DNA of 64,000 nt from NCBI GenBank assembly GCA_013327885.1, contig JABUMY010000006.1, positions 124,001-188,000 of the forward strand, read 5' to 3'. This document shows, piece by piece, positions 27,122 through 35,776 of the stretch; within the stretch, counting starts at the first letter, position 1; every line of letters starts with the position of its first letter. Below the pieces are notes generated by a model. That model did not search any database and was not told the DNA's origin. It saw only the letters and a list, made by a program, of their open reading frames with translations. The translations under genes and the position numbers were made by a program. This DNA is from Flavisolibacter longurius. Lineage in GTDB: Bacteria > Bacteroidota > Bacteroidia > Chitinophagales > Chitinophagaceae.

Positions 27122-29506
27122 ATGCTTAAAAATTATGTAAAAACAGCCTGGCGTAACCTGGTAAGAAACAAAGGTTATAGTGCCATCAACATCGGTGGTT
27201 TGGCTGTGGGTATGGCCATTGCCATGCTGATAGGATTGTGGGTGTATGATGAACTGAACTACGACAAATACTACAAAAACTACGACAGCATTGCACAAGT
27301 AATGCAGCGGGCTTCTTTCAATGGTAAACTGGAAGCACAAACTTCCAACCCCGGAGAAATGGGACCTGCCCTGCGTGCAGATTATGGTAGCAATTTTAAG
27401 CAGGTGGTGCAAACTTCCTGGATTGGGGGACACCTGGTACAATACGGCAGCAATACCTACAACAACATCAGCATCTACGCAGAGCCAGGCATTGTTGCTA
27501 TGCTTTCCTTGCGCATGCTGCAAGGCACCACCAATGCGCTAACCGATCCCTATTCCATCATCCTTTCCACTTCTACCGCCAAAGCAATTTTTGGTGAGAA
27601 AGACCCGATGGGAAAGGTGCTGAAGTTTGACAGGAGCCATGCTGTAAAAGTCACCGGTGTTTATGAAAATTTTCCTGCCAATACAACTTTTAACGAAGTA
27701 AAGATGATCATGCCCTGGGAACTTTGGCTGGTGCAAAATCCATGGGCAAAAACGATGGAAAATCCATGGGGCAGTAACTTCTCGCAAACTTTTGTACAGC
27801 TAGCCGATGGCGCCGATATGAAGACGGTGTCGGAAAGGATCAAAGGCCTGAAGATGAAATACTCACGGTCGGACGAAAAGCGCTACAAATGGGAGGTCTT
27901 TCTTCAGCCCATGCGCAGATGGCATCTGTACAATGATTTCAAGAACGGCATCAATGTAGGTGGAAACATTCGGTATGTATGGTTGTTTGGCATTATCGGT
28001 GCCTTTGTGCTCCTGCTTGCCTGTATCAATTTTATGAACCTGAGCACGGCACGTAGCGAAAAGCGGGCAAGAGAAGTGGGTATCCGCAAAGCGATCGGAT
28101 CGATGCGTTGGCAGATCACCAGGCAATTTTTTATGGAGTCTTACCTGGTGGTAGTGGCGGCGTTTCTCTTTTCGCTCGTCTTGCTGGTAGCATTGCTTCC
28201 GCTGTTCAATGACATTGCCGGTAAAACCATTGCTATACCCTGGCAGCAACCGTTGTTCTGGCTGGCAAATGCTTTATTTATTCTGGTTACGGGATTGCTC
28301 GCCGGCAGTTACCCCGCACTTTATCTTTCTTCCTTTCAACCCTTGAAAGTGTTGAAAGGAACGTTTAAAGCGGGAAGAGCGGCAGTCTTGCCAAGAAGAA
28401 TTTTGGTTGTTGTTCAATTTTCAGCTTCGGTGATGCTGATCATTGGTACCATGATCGTTTACCAGCAAATTCAATATGCCCGCAACCGGCCCATTGGGTA
28501 TGCCAATAATGGTCTTGTCAATTTTGGAATGGAAAACGAGATCCGGAAACATTTCGATGTCATTCGCAATGAGCTGAAAAATAGGGGCGCCATCGAAGAA
28601 ATGACAGCATCGAACAGCCCAATGACAGGTGTATGGAATACCAACGGCGGTTTTGATTGGGAGGGAAAGGACCCGAACCTTGCGGTGGATTTTCCCAACA
28701 TGAAAGTGACCTACGATTATGGCAAAACGGTGAAATGGACAATCAAAGAAGGGCGTGATTTTTCGAAGCAATTTGCTACGGATTCTGCAGCCTTTATCAT
28801 CAACGAGTCAGCGGCAGCTTTCTTAGGTTTTAAAGAGCCCGTAGGAAAAATATTGAAATGGGAAGACCAGTCATTTACCATCATCGGTGTGGTAAAAGAT
28901 ATTTTGCAGGAATCGCCGTTTTATCCCGTAAGGCCAACACTTTATCACATTGATAACTACGACAATCTTTTCAACCTGATTGTACGCCTGAACCCTAAAA
29001 AAAGTGCGGCAGCTTCCGTTAACCAGGTGCAGCAGGTGCTCAAGAGATACACCCCGGAAGTGCCATACGAATACCAGTTTGTTGATGATAATTTTGGGAG
29101 CAAATTCGATGCAGAACGCCGCATTGGAAAGCTATCCACCTGTTTTGCCATCCTTGCTGTTTTTATTTCCTGTCTTGGTTTGCTGGGTATGGCCAGCTTT
29201 GTGGCAGAACAAAAAACCAAGGAGATCGGTATCCGCAAAGTCCTCGGTGCCAGTGTGGCCAACCTTTGGAAAATGCAGTCGAAAGAGTTTGTGCTGCTGG
29301 TGGTTTTGTCATGCCTGATAGCAACACCGGTTGCCTACTATTATCTCAATAACTGGTTAAGCAATTACGATTACCGGATAACGATCGGTTGGGAAATATT
29401 TGTTTTTGCTTCCCTGATCGCCTTGCTCATCACCCTGGTGACGGTGAGCTTTCAATCGATAAAAGCCGCCCTTGCCAACCCGATCAAAAGCTTACGCACC
29501 GAATAA
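27122..29506 (+). CDS. MacB/FtsX-type ABC permease 6 (subfamily B)
   Basis: 794 residues. RASFNGK in the first and KDILQESPF in the second periplasmic domain place it with permeases 4 and 10. The coupling motifs are REVGIRK and KEIGIRK. After the second motif it reads NLWKMQSKEF where the others have a LLSKDF-like stretch. The tail is NPIKSLRTE. It sits 9 bp from both neighbours, which implies one transcript. Confidence 0.92.
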   Translation: MLKNYVKTAWRNLVRNKGYSAINIGGLAVGMAIAMLIGLWVYDELNYDKYYKNYDSIAQVMQRASFNGKLEAQTSNPGEMGPALRADYGSNFKQVVQTSWIGGHLVQYGSNTYNNISIYAEPGIVAMLSLRMLQGTTNALTDPYSIILSTSTAKAIFGEKDPMGKVLKFDRSHAVKVTGVYENFPANTTFNEVKMIMPWELWLVQNPWAKTMENPWGSNFSQTFVQLADGADMKTVSERIKGLKMKYSRSDEKRYKWEVFLQPMRRWHLYNDFKNGINVGGNIRYVWLFGIIGAFVLLLACINFMNLSTARSEKRAREVGIRKAIGSMRWQITRQFFMESYLVVVAAFLFSLVLLVALLPLFNDIAGKTIAIPWQQPLFWLANALFILVTGLLAGSYPALYLSSFQPLKVLKGTFKAGRAAVLPRRILVVVQFSASVMLIIGTMIVYQQIQYARNRPIGYANNGLVNFGMENEIRKHFDVIRNELKNRGAIEEMTASNSPMTGVWNTNGGFDWEGKDPNLAVDFPNMKVTYDYGKTVKWTIKEGRDFSKQFATDSAAFIINESAAAFLGFKEPVGKILKWEDQSFTIIGVVKDILQESPFYPVRPTLYHIDNYDNLFNLIVRLNPKKSAAASVNQVQQVLKRYTPEVPYEYQFVDDNFGSKFDAERRIGKLSTCFAILAVFISCLGLLGMASFVAEQKTKEIGIRKVLGASVANLWKMQSKEFVLLVVLSCLIATPVAYYYLNNWLSNYDYRITIGWEIFVFASLIALLITLVTVSFQSIKAALANPIKSLRTE

Positions 29507-29515
29507 AGAAGTTTT

Positions 29516-31939
29516 ATGCTGAAAAATTATTTCAAGATTGCCTTGCGAAACATAACCCGGCAGAAAGGCTATTCGCTGATTAATATCATCGGGCTTGCCA
29601 TTGGCATTGCTGCCTGCCTGCTGATCCTGCAGTATGTATTTTTTGAATTGAGCTACGAGAACTTCCAGGTAAACAAAGAACGCATTTACCGCGTAAAGCA
29701 GGACCGGTACGATGCCGGCAAGCTCAGTACCGAATGGGCGGCCGGGGCTTATGCCGTGGGCAATTCGTTCAAGGAAGAGATCCCGGAAATTGAAGATTAT
29801 GTAAAGCTGGTAGGTAATGATGCCGTGATAGCCCAGGTCGGCAATCAACCGGTACAGGTGAAAAAAGTGTTCTTTGCTTCCGGTTCCTTCTTCAAACTAT
29901 TTACCTATCCTTTACTTGCCGGTGACGGGAGCAAGGCGCTGCAGGATCCATTTACAGCGGCACTTTCCGAATCCACCGCAAAAGCCTTGTACGGAACAGC
30001 AGATGTAGTAGGCAAGCGACTTAACCTGAACCAAAACAGCGATTATACCATCACCGCCGTTTACAAAGATGCTCCGGCCAATACACAGCTTAAGCCAGAC
30101 ATGCTGCTTTCGTACCAAACCTTTGTCAAACAAAACACAGATTCAGCCGGCAGGGGACCCGAAACGGCCTGGTTGTGGGATGGCTGCCTTACTTACCTTC
30201 TGCTACAAAAGGGGGCTGATCCAAAAGCTGTCGAAAAGAAGTTTCAGCCGATCGTTGATAAGTACACGCTGACAGACATGAAAAAATTCAATGCGTCTGT
30301 TACGTATTCTTTACAACCGTTAAAGGATATTCATCTTTATTCGCACTACATGGGTGAGCCGGAACCTAACGGTGACGGCAAAACGGTTTACCTGTTGCTG
30401 GGCATTGCTTTTTTTATCGTGGTCATCGCCTGGGTCAATTACATTAACCTGGCAACAGCACGGGCTATTAACCGGGCAAAAGAAGTGGGTATCCGCAAAA
30501 CCATCGGATCGCAACGCAGCCAGCTTGTTTTCCAGTTTCTTTCCGAGTCAGCCCTGCTGAACGGGATCGCACTAGTACTCGCAATTACTATTGTTATCCT
30601 GGCCATTCCAGGCTTTAACTGGCTATCGGGACAAGAATTGTCTTTTTCACTTTTAGCCAACGCCAGCTTTTGGACCGGGTTGCTGGTGCTTTTTTTGGTG
30701 GGTACATTTCTTTCCGGTTTGTATCCAGCGTTTGTCTTATCCAGCTTTCGCCCCATCGATGTCCTAAAGGGAAAAATGACAGCGACGTCTAAAGGCTCCC
30801 TGCTACGGAAAGGCTTAGTGATTTTCCAGTTCACGGCTTCACTCTTTTTGTTGATTGGAACGCTGGCCGTATACAAGCAGATCCGCTTTATGCAGAAGCA
30901 ATCGCTAGGCATCAACATTGAGCAAACACTGGTAGTAAAGCCGCCGATCGTGGTACGTGACTCAACCTATATGCGCAATATGACTGCGCTGAAAGAATCG
31001 CTCCGTCAGCAAACCTCGGTGAAAAGTGTTACCATCTCCACCGCCATCCCTGGGGAAGCGGTCAACTGGAATGCCGGCGGCATCAAGCTTGTAGGAACAG
31101 AAGAATCAACCCAAAAGCAATACCGTGTTATCGGTGTTGATTACGACTACCTGGCGCAATATGGCATCAAGCTGCTGGCCGGTCGTGCTTTTTCAAAAGA
31201 ATTTGGGAGCGACGACAAGGCAGTGATCTTTACCAAAACGGGTTTCAACCAGCTAGGCCTGCCAAAACCAGAAGAGGCCATCGGCAAACAGATTGATTTT
31301 TGGGGGCAGCAATATACCATCGTTGGTGTGTCGGATGATTTTCACCAGCAATCGTTGCGGCAATCCTACGAGCCACTTATCTTTCGGCTTATCCCGGATG
31401 TACGCGGTTTTCTATCCATCAAAACACCGGCTGTAAAAGCGGGGCAAACAGTTGAGCAGGTAAAGCAAAGTTGGGCCAAATTCTTCCCGGGAAATACGTT
31501 TGAATATTTTTTTCTCGATGAACATTTTGACCAGCAATACAAGGCCGATCAAAAATTCGGGCAGGTGTTTTTACTGTTTACCTCATTGGCCATTCTAGTT
31601 GCCTGTCTTGGCTTGTTTGGACTGGCCTCGTTTACCACGGTGCAGCGCACCAAGGAAATTGGTATCCGCAAAGTGCTGGGTGCTTCCGTGGTACAGATCC
31701 TCCGGCTACTGTACCAGGATTTTGCGCTGCTACTGGTGATTGCTTTTGTATTGGCGGTACCGCTTGCCTGGTATGTGATCGCAGGCTGGCTGCAAGGCTA
31801 CGCTTTCCGCATTGACCTGCACTGGTCTTACTTTATCGTTCCCTTTCTCACCATTCTGTTGATTGCCTGGGTAACGGTCAGCTTCCAGTCGGTAAAGGCT
31901 GCACTTTCCAACCCGGTAAAAAGTTTACGAACCGAATAA
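29516..31939 (+). CDS. MacB/FtsX-type ABC permease 7
   Basis: 807 residues, double-MacB plan, coupling motifs KEVGIRK and KEIGIRK, second periplasmic motif DDFHQQSLR (subfamily A variant with Arg for His). The helix after the first half (KGLVIFQFTASLFLLIGTLAVYKQ) marks the start of the second half, as in its paralogs. The tail is NPVKSLRTE. It starts 9 bp after permease 6 and ends 9 bp before permease 8. Confidence 0.92.
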   Translation: MLKNYFKIALRNITRQKGYSLINIIGLAIGIAACLLILQYVFFELSYENFQVNKERIYRVKQDRYDAGKLSTEWAAGAYAVGNSFKEEIPEIEDYVKLVGNDAVIAQVGNQPVQVKKVFFASGSFFKLFTYPLLAGDGSKALQDPFTAALSESTAKALYGTADVVGKRLNLNQNSDYTITAVYKDAPANTQLKPDMLLSYQTFVKQNTDSAGRGPETAWLWDGCLTYLLLQKGADPKAVEKKFQPIVDKYTLTDMKKFNASVTYSLQPLKDIHLYSHYMGEPEPNGDGKTVYLLLGIAFFIVVIAWVNYINLATARAINRAKEVGIRKTIGSQRSQLVFQFLSESALLNGIALVLAITIVILAIPGFNWLSGQELSFSLLANASFWTGLLVLFLVGTFLSGLYPAFVLSSFRPIDVLKGKMTATSKGSLLRKGLVIFQFTASLFLLIGTLAVYKQIRFMQKQSLGINIEQTLVVKPPIVVRDSTYMRNMTALKESLRQQTSVKSVTISTAIPGEAVNWNAGGIKLVGTEESTQKQYRVIGVDYDYLAQYGIKLLAGRAFSKEFGSDDKAVIFTKTGFNQLGLPKPEEAIGKQIDFWGQQYTIVGVSDDFHQQSLRQSYEPLIFRLIPDVRGFLSIKTPAVKAGQTVEQVKQSWAKFFPGNTFEYFFLDEHFDQQYKADQKFGQVFLLFTSLAILVACLGLFGLASFTTVQRTKEIGIRKVLGASVVQILRLLYQDFALLLVIAFVLAVPLAWYVIAGWLQGYAFRIDLHWSYFIVPFLTILLIAWVTVSFQSVKAALSNPVKSLRTE

Positions 31940-31948
31940 TTGTCAGGT

Positions 31949-34345
31949 ATGCTGAAGAACTATTTTACAATTGCCTGTCGCCATTTGCTGAAAGCAAAGT
32001 CGTATTCCCTGATCAATATCCTGGGCCTGTCCATTGGCATCGGCTTTACCTTCCTGATTGCGGCCTATGTGTGGCGGGAGTTAGGCGTGAACCAGCAATT
32101 GAAAAATAAAGAGCAGCAATACATTATCCAAAGCCGCTGGAAGGATCCCAACATGGGTATGGACCTGACGACGGTTGGTCCGCTGGCAAAAGCGCTGAAA
32201 GAACAATACCCCGACCTGGTGGCCAATTACTACCGGTGGGATGGCATTACCTCAACGGTTTCGAAAGGCGACAGGATCTTTCGCGAAGGCCTGCAAATCG
32301 GTGACAGCACCCTGCTCAATATGTTTGGCTTTACCCTTTTGCATGGAGATACCCGGACGGCGCTGAACGAACCATTCAGCGTGGTGGTAACGGAAGAAAA
32401 AGCCGTGAAATATTTTGGAAGAAATGACGTGGTAAACGAAACCATCACCATTGAAGATTTTTCGGGTGCCCGGCACGATTTCAAGATAACCGGTGTGCTG
32501 GCAATGCCTTCAGCCAATTCTGTTATTCATCTTACACCGGAAAACGACAACCAGTTTTTTATTCCCGAAGCATCCGCATCCTTTTTTGGCCGTGGGCTGG
32601 ATGCCTGGAACGACGCATACAAAGTTGGCTACATTGAACTGCAAAAAGGCGTGAAGCCGCAAGACCTGGTGTGGCCCATGCAGGACCTGCTGAAAAAAAA
32701 TGCACCGCCGGAAATGGTGGCAAACATGCAGCCGTTTCTTCTTCCTTTAGAAACGTATTACCTGAACCAGTTTGACGGGATGGTAAAAAAAATGCTGTAT
32801 GCGGTTTCGCTGATCGCTTTTTTTATCCTGTTGATGGCTGTTGTCAACTTCGTGAATATTTCCATTGGCAATGCAGCCGCAAGGATCAAAGAGATCGGCA
32901 TTCGCAAAGTAATGGGAAGCTTACGCCGGCAACTGGTGTTGCAATTCCTGGTTGAATCTATCGTGCTTGTGGCTATTTCTACTGCGGTTGCAGTATTGAT
33001 CTATTCGGCCGGCAGGCCATTGCTGTCGCAGATATTGGACAAAGACATTCCTGTACTGACCAGTTTCCCGGTTTATTTTATTTTCATTCCAGTTGTACTC
33101 GTCTTTTTGATTGGTCTGCTGGCCGGCATCTACCCGGGATTTGTCCTTTCAAAGCTCAATGCAACCGACGCGGTAAAAGGAAAACTACAATCGGTAAATG
33201 CCAACATTTTTCTGCGCAAAACCCTGGTCGGTTTCCAGATCTGCACGGCTTCGCTTGTGTTCATAGGCGTGGTTGTTACCATCCAGCAGGTAAATCTTTT
33301 TTTCGGCAAGAATTTGGGCTATAACAAGGATCTCGTTGTCTCTGTGCAAGTGCCCCGCGACTGGTCGTCAAAAGGTGTGCAAAAAATGCTCACTGTCCGC
33401 AACGAACTGCAGCAACTTCCCGACGCCGAAACAGTTTCTCTTTCTTATTCGGTACCCAATGGCATGTCGGCTGGCAGTACCATGGTATTCACACAGGGTT
33501 GCGACTCTACGCAGGCTGTTGCCATGGAAACCCTTTCTGCCGATGAAAATTATGGAAAGGTTTATTCCATTCCCCTGCTGGCAGGCCGCTATCATCGCCA
33601 GCTTTCCGACTCGCTTGGCATTGTACTAAACCAATCGGCTGCGGAAGCGCTGGGGTTTAGGAGTGCAGAAGACGCCGTTGGAAAAACGGCTTACCTGCCC
33701 GGTCGTTTTCCGGTGACCATTTTAGGCGTTACCAATGATTTTCATTTCAGCTCAATGAAGCAAGGCATTAAACCCCTTTTGCTTTTGCATGTAGGACTGA
33801 ACAATATTTACCGGGTGATGAATATTAAACTACAACCCGGTAACCTTTCTCAATCGATGGCGGCCATTGAGCAAAAATGGAAGACCCTGTTACCGGGAAG
33901 CTCGTTTGAATACAGCTTTATGGATGATGCCTTGAAGCAAATGTATGCTTCCGAAATCCGCTTAAAAAAAGCAGCACAAACAGCCCTCGTTCTTTCGGTT
34001 ATTATCGTTTTGCTGGGTATCTCCGGACTTCTTTCGCTGCACGTGCAAAAGCGCACAAAAGAGATCGGCATTCGGAAAGTGGTTGGCGCTTCCTCCTTTA
34101 GCATTCTCAATCTTTTCCTCCGCGATTTTTTACCGGTTGTTTTCCTCGGTGGACTGGTTTCAGTTCCGCTCGCCTGGCTGCTCATGCAACAGTGGCTAAA
34201 CGACTATGCCTATCGCATCCAGCTTACCTATTTCCCGTTTGTAATATCCATTGTGGTGATCCTTCTCCTGGCCGCAATCCTAATCGCTTTGCAAACTGCG
34301 AAGATCGTCGTTGAAAATCCATCCAAAAGCCTGCGGACGGAATAG
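31949..34345 (+). CDS. MacB/FtsX-type ABC permease 8 (divergent)
   Basis: 798 residues. The plan is the same but it is the most divergent member: MLKNYFTIACRHLLKAKSYS at the start, NDFHFSSMK in place of the SLH or SPF signatures, and ISIGNAAARIKEIGIRK where the others have NLSTARS-like sequence. It also lacks the WW pair near the last helix, reading LTYFPFVISI. The tail is NPSKSLRTE. It is the last gene of the eight-permease run; the next gene follows after 267 bp with its own activator element. Confidence 0.9.
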   Translation: MLKNYFTIACRHLLKAKSYSLINILGLSIGIGFTFLIAAYVWRELGVNQQLKNKEQQYIIQSRWKDPNMGMDLTTVGPLAKALKEQYPDLVANYYRWDGITSTVSKGDRIFREGLQIGDSTLLNMFGFTLLHGDTRTALNEPFSVVVTEEKAVKYFGRNDVVNETITIEDFSGARHDFKITGVLAMPSANSVIHLTPENDNQFFIPEASASFFGRGLDAWNDAYKVGYIELQKGVKPQDLVWPMQDLLKKNAPPEMVANMQPFLLPLETYYLNQFDGMVKKMLYAVSLIAFFILLMAVVNFVNISIGNAAARIKEIGIRKVMGSLRRQLVLQFLVESIVLVAISTAVAVLIYSAGRPLLSQILDKDIPVLTSFPVYFIFIPVVLVFLIGLLAGIYPGFVLSKLNATDAVKGKLQSVNANIFLRKTLVGFQICTASLVFIGVVVTIQQVNLFFGKNLGYNKDLVVSVQVPRDWSSKGVQKMLTVRNELQQLPDAETVSLSYSVPNGMSAGSTMVFTQGCDSTQAVAMETLSADENYGKVYSIPLLAGRYHRQLSDSLGIVLNQSAAEALGFRSAEDAVGKTAYLPGRFPVTILGVTNDFHFSSMKQGIKPLLLLHVGLNNIYRVMNIKLQPGNLSQSMAAIEQKWKTLLPGSSFEYSFMDDALKQMYASEIRLKKAAQTALVLSVIIVLLGISGLLSLHVQKRTKEIGIRKVVGASSFSILNLFLRDFLPVVFLGGLVSVPLAWLLMQQWLNDYAYRIQLTYFPFVISIVVILLLAAILIALQTAKIVVENPSKSLRTE

Positions 34346-34383
34346 CCATAAGCGAAAGAAGAGGTCTGCCCATCCTAATTTTG

Positions 34384-34422
34384 GTTGTATCAAAAGCGAA
34401 CAGTTTTGTTCGGTTACGAACA
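34384..34422. promoter_or_regulatory. Upstream activator element 2
   Basis: TGTATCAAAAGCGAACAG at 34386-34403 differs from element 1 by one base. It contains a perfect palindrome CGAACAGTTTTGTTCG (34397-34412) and another CGAACA 20 bp downstream (34417-34422). It precedes the adhesin-like gene. Confidence 0.65.
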
Positions 34423-34475
34423 ATATCGTAAGCAAACGACTTTGCTAAGGCTTTGGCTATCAAGCAATCAAAAAC

Positions 34476-34492
34476 TTGGTACAGAACTTACT
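34476..34492 (+). promoter_or_regulatory. Sigma-54-like promoter of the adhesin-like gene
   Basis: TTGGTACAGAACTTACT has the -24 TGGTAC and TTAC at the normal -12 distance, one base off TTGC. It starts exactly 90 bp after the activator core, the same as at the adaptor gene. The predicted leader is about 110 bases. Confidence 0.5.
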
Positions 34493-34612
34493 TGTTTTGG
34501 GAGGTAACAGAACAACTTCATCCGGTTGGCAGGGTAAGAGCAGATGGCTATTGTGCAGAACGGAGATTGACGGCAACCGGGCATCACAAAAAATACAAAT
34601 CAAACCAGCGAA

Positions 34613-35644
34613 ATGAGAAAGCTTTTTATTCTTTTTGCCCTTGGCCTCCAGGCCGCATTTGTACAGGCACAAAACAACAACAAAGAACCTTACCTGACCC
34701 GGACGCTGCGTAATGACCAGGTAAAAACAGTTGAAGCCACCACCTCTGGCGGCAGCATTTCCGTCACTGGTGTTTCGCCTTCCGAAGCCCGCATCGAAGT
34801 ATATGTGTTGGCCAACAACAACGAAAAGCTTTCCAACGAAGAAATAAAGCAGCGGCTGGAAGAATTGTACAACCTCGACATAAGCGTTGCTAACAATAAA
34901 CTAACGGCCATGGCTAAGGCAAAAAGCCAGATCCGCAACTGGAAAAAAGCGTTGAACATTGCCTACAAAATTTATGTACCGCAAACGGTGTCCACGGACC
35001 TGAGCACCAGCGGCGGCAGCATTCACCTCGCTTCCCTGCAAGGCGACCAGTCCTTTACCACAAGCGGTGGCAGCCTGCACCTGAAGCAGGTAAGCGGCAA
35101 CATAAAAGGAAGAACTTCGGGTGGCAGCATCCATCTTGAAGAGACCAACAAAGAAATTGACCTGAGTACCAGCGGTGGCAGCATCCAGGCAAAAAACTGC
35201 AGCGGCAATATTCGTCTCACCACCTCTGGCGGATCGCTGGACCTTTCGGACCTGAAAGGCACTATCAAAGCCACCACATCGGGCGGCAGCGTAAGGGGAC
35301 GAAAAGTGGATGGTGAATTAATGGCGTTTACGTCCGGTGGCAGCATCGATCTCACCGACCTTTCGGGTAGTCTTGAAACAGCAACAGCCGGCGGTCATAT
35401 TTCCGTTGCTATCAAATCGCTGGGCAGTTATGTAAAGGTGCAAAACTCGGCAGGCAATGTTGATATTACCCTGCCAAAAGACAAAGGCCTCGATCTTGAT
35501 CTTTCCGGCAATATCCGCAATACTACGCTGGCGAATTTCAGCGGTCGCATGGACGACAACGAGATCAGGGGAAAATTGAACGGGGGCGGGATACCCGTTA
35601 CCGTTAATGCCGGCTCCGGAAGAATAAGACTGCACTTGCAATAA
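34613..35644 (+). CDS. Secreted adhesin-like protein with 18-residue repeats (DUF4097-like)
   Basis: 343 residues with a clean Sec signal (MRKLFILFALGLQAAFVQAQ). TSGGS occurs at residue 44 and then every 18 residues exactly at 132, 150, 168, 186, 204, 222 and 240, with a variant TAGGH at 258. This regular pattern predicts a right-handed beta-helix with 18-residue turns, as in DUF4097 putative adhesins. No sorting domain or lipobox is seen, so it is probably periplasmic or released. It lies inside the permease array and has its own copy of the activator element and sigma-54-like promoter, so it is probably made together with the exporters. Its partner or substrate is not known. Confidence 0.85.
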   Translation: MRKLFILFALGLQAAFVQAQNNNKEPYLTRTLRNDQVKTVEATTSGGSISVTGVSPSEARIEVYVLANNNEKLSNEEIKQRLEELYNLDISVANNKLTAMAKAKSQIRNWKKALNIAYKIYVPQTVSTDLSTSGGSIHLASLQGDQSFTTSGGSLHLKQVSGNIKGRTSGGSIHLEETNKEIDLSTSGGSIQAKNCSGNIRLTTSGGSLDLSDLKGTIKATTSGGSVRGRKVDGELMAFTSGGSIDLTDLSGSLETATAGGHISVAIKSLGSYVKVQNSAGNVDITLPKDKGLDLDLSGNIRNTTLANFSGRMDDNEIRGKLNGGGIPVTVNAGSGRIRLHLQ

Positions 35645-35776
35645 GTATTTGCAATGGTTTGGAACCAACTATTCGTAAAGGAATTGTCCCTTTTATCTGA
35701 AGGAGAAGTAGTAGGCTGCTGAATTGCTATATAAATGCCTACTTAAAAAAAGCAAACAGAAATAAAAACAAACGCA

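Noticed and set aside
35006-35430. The regular repeats in the adhesin-like gene as a CRISPR or satellite array
   Set aside because: The 54-base period is in frame and conserved at protein level with varied codons, as expected for protein repeats.
35710-35743. AGTAGGC/GCCTACT inverted repeat before permease 9
   Set aside because: Only 7 bp with a 20-base loop, and it is followed by A residues on the sense strand, so it is not a sense-strand terminator.
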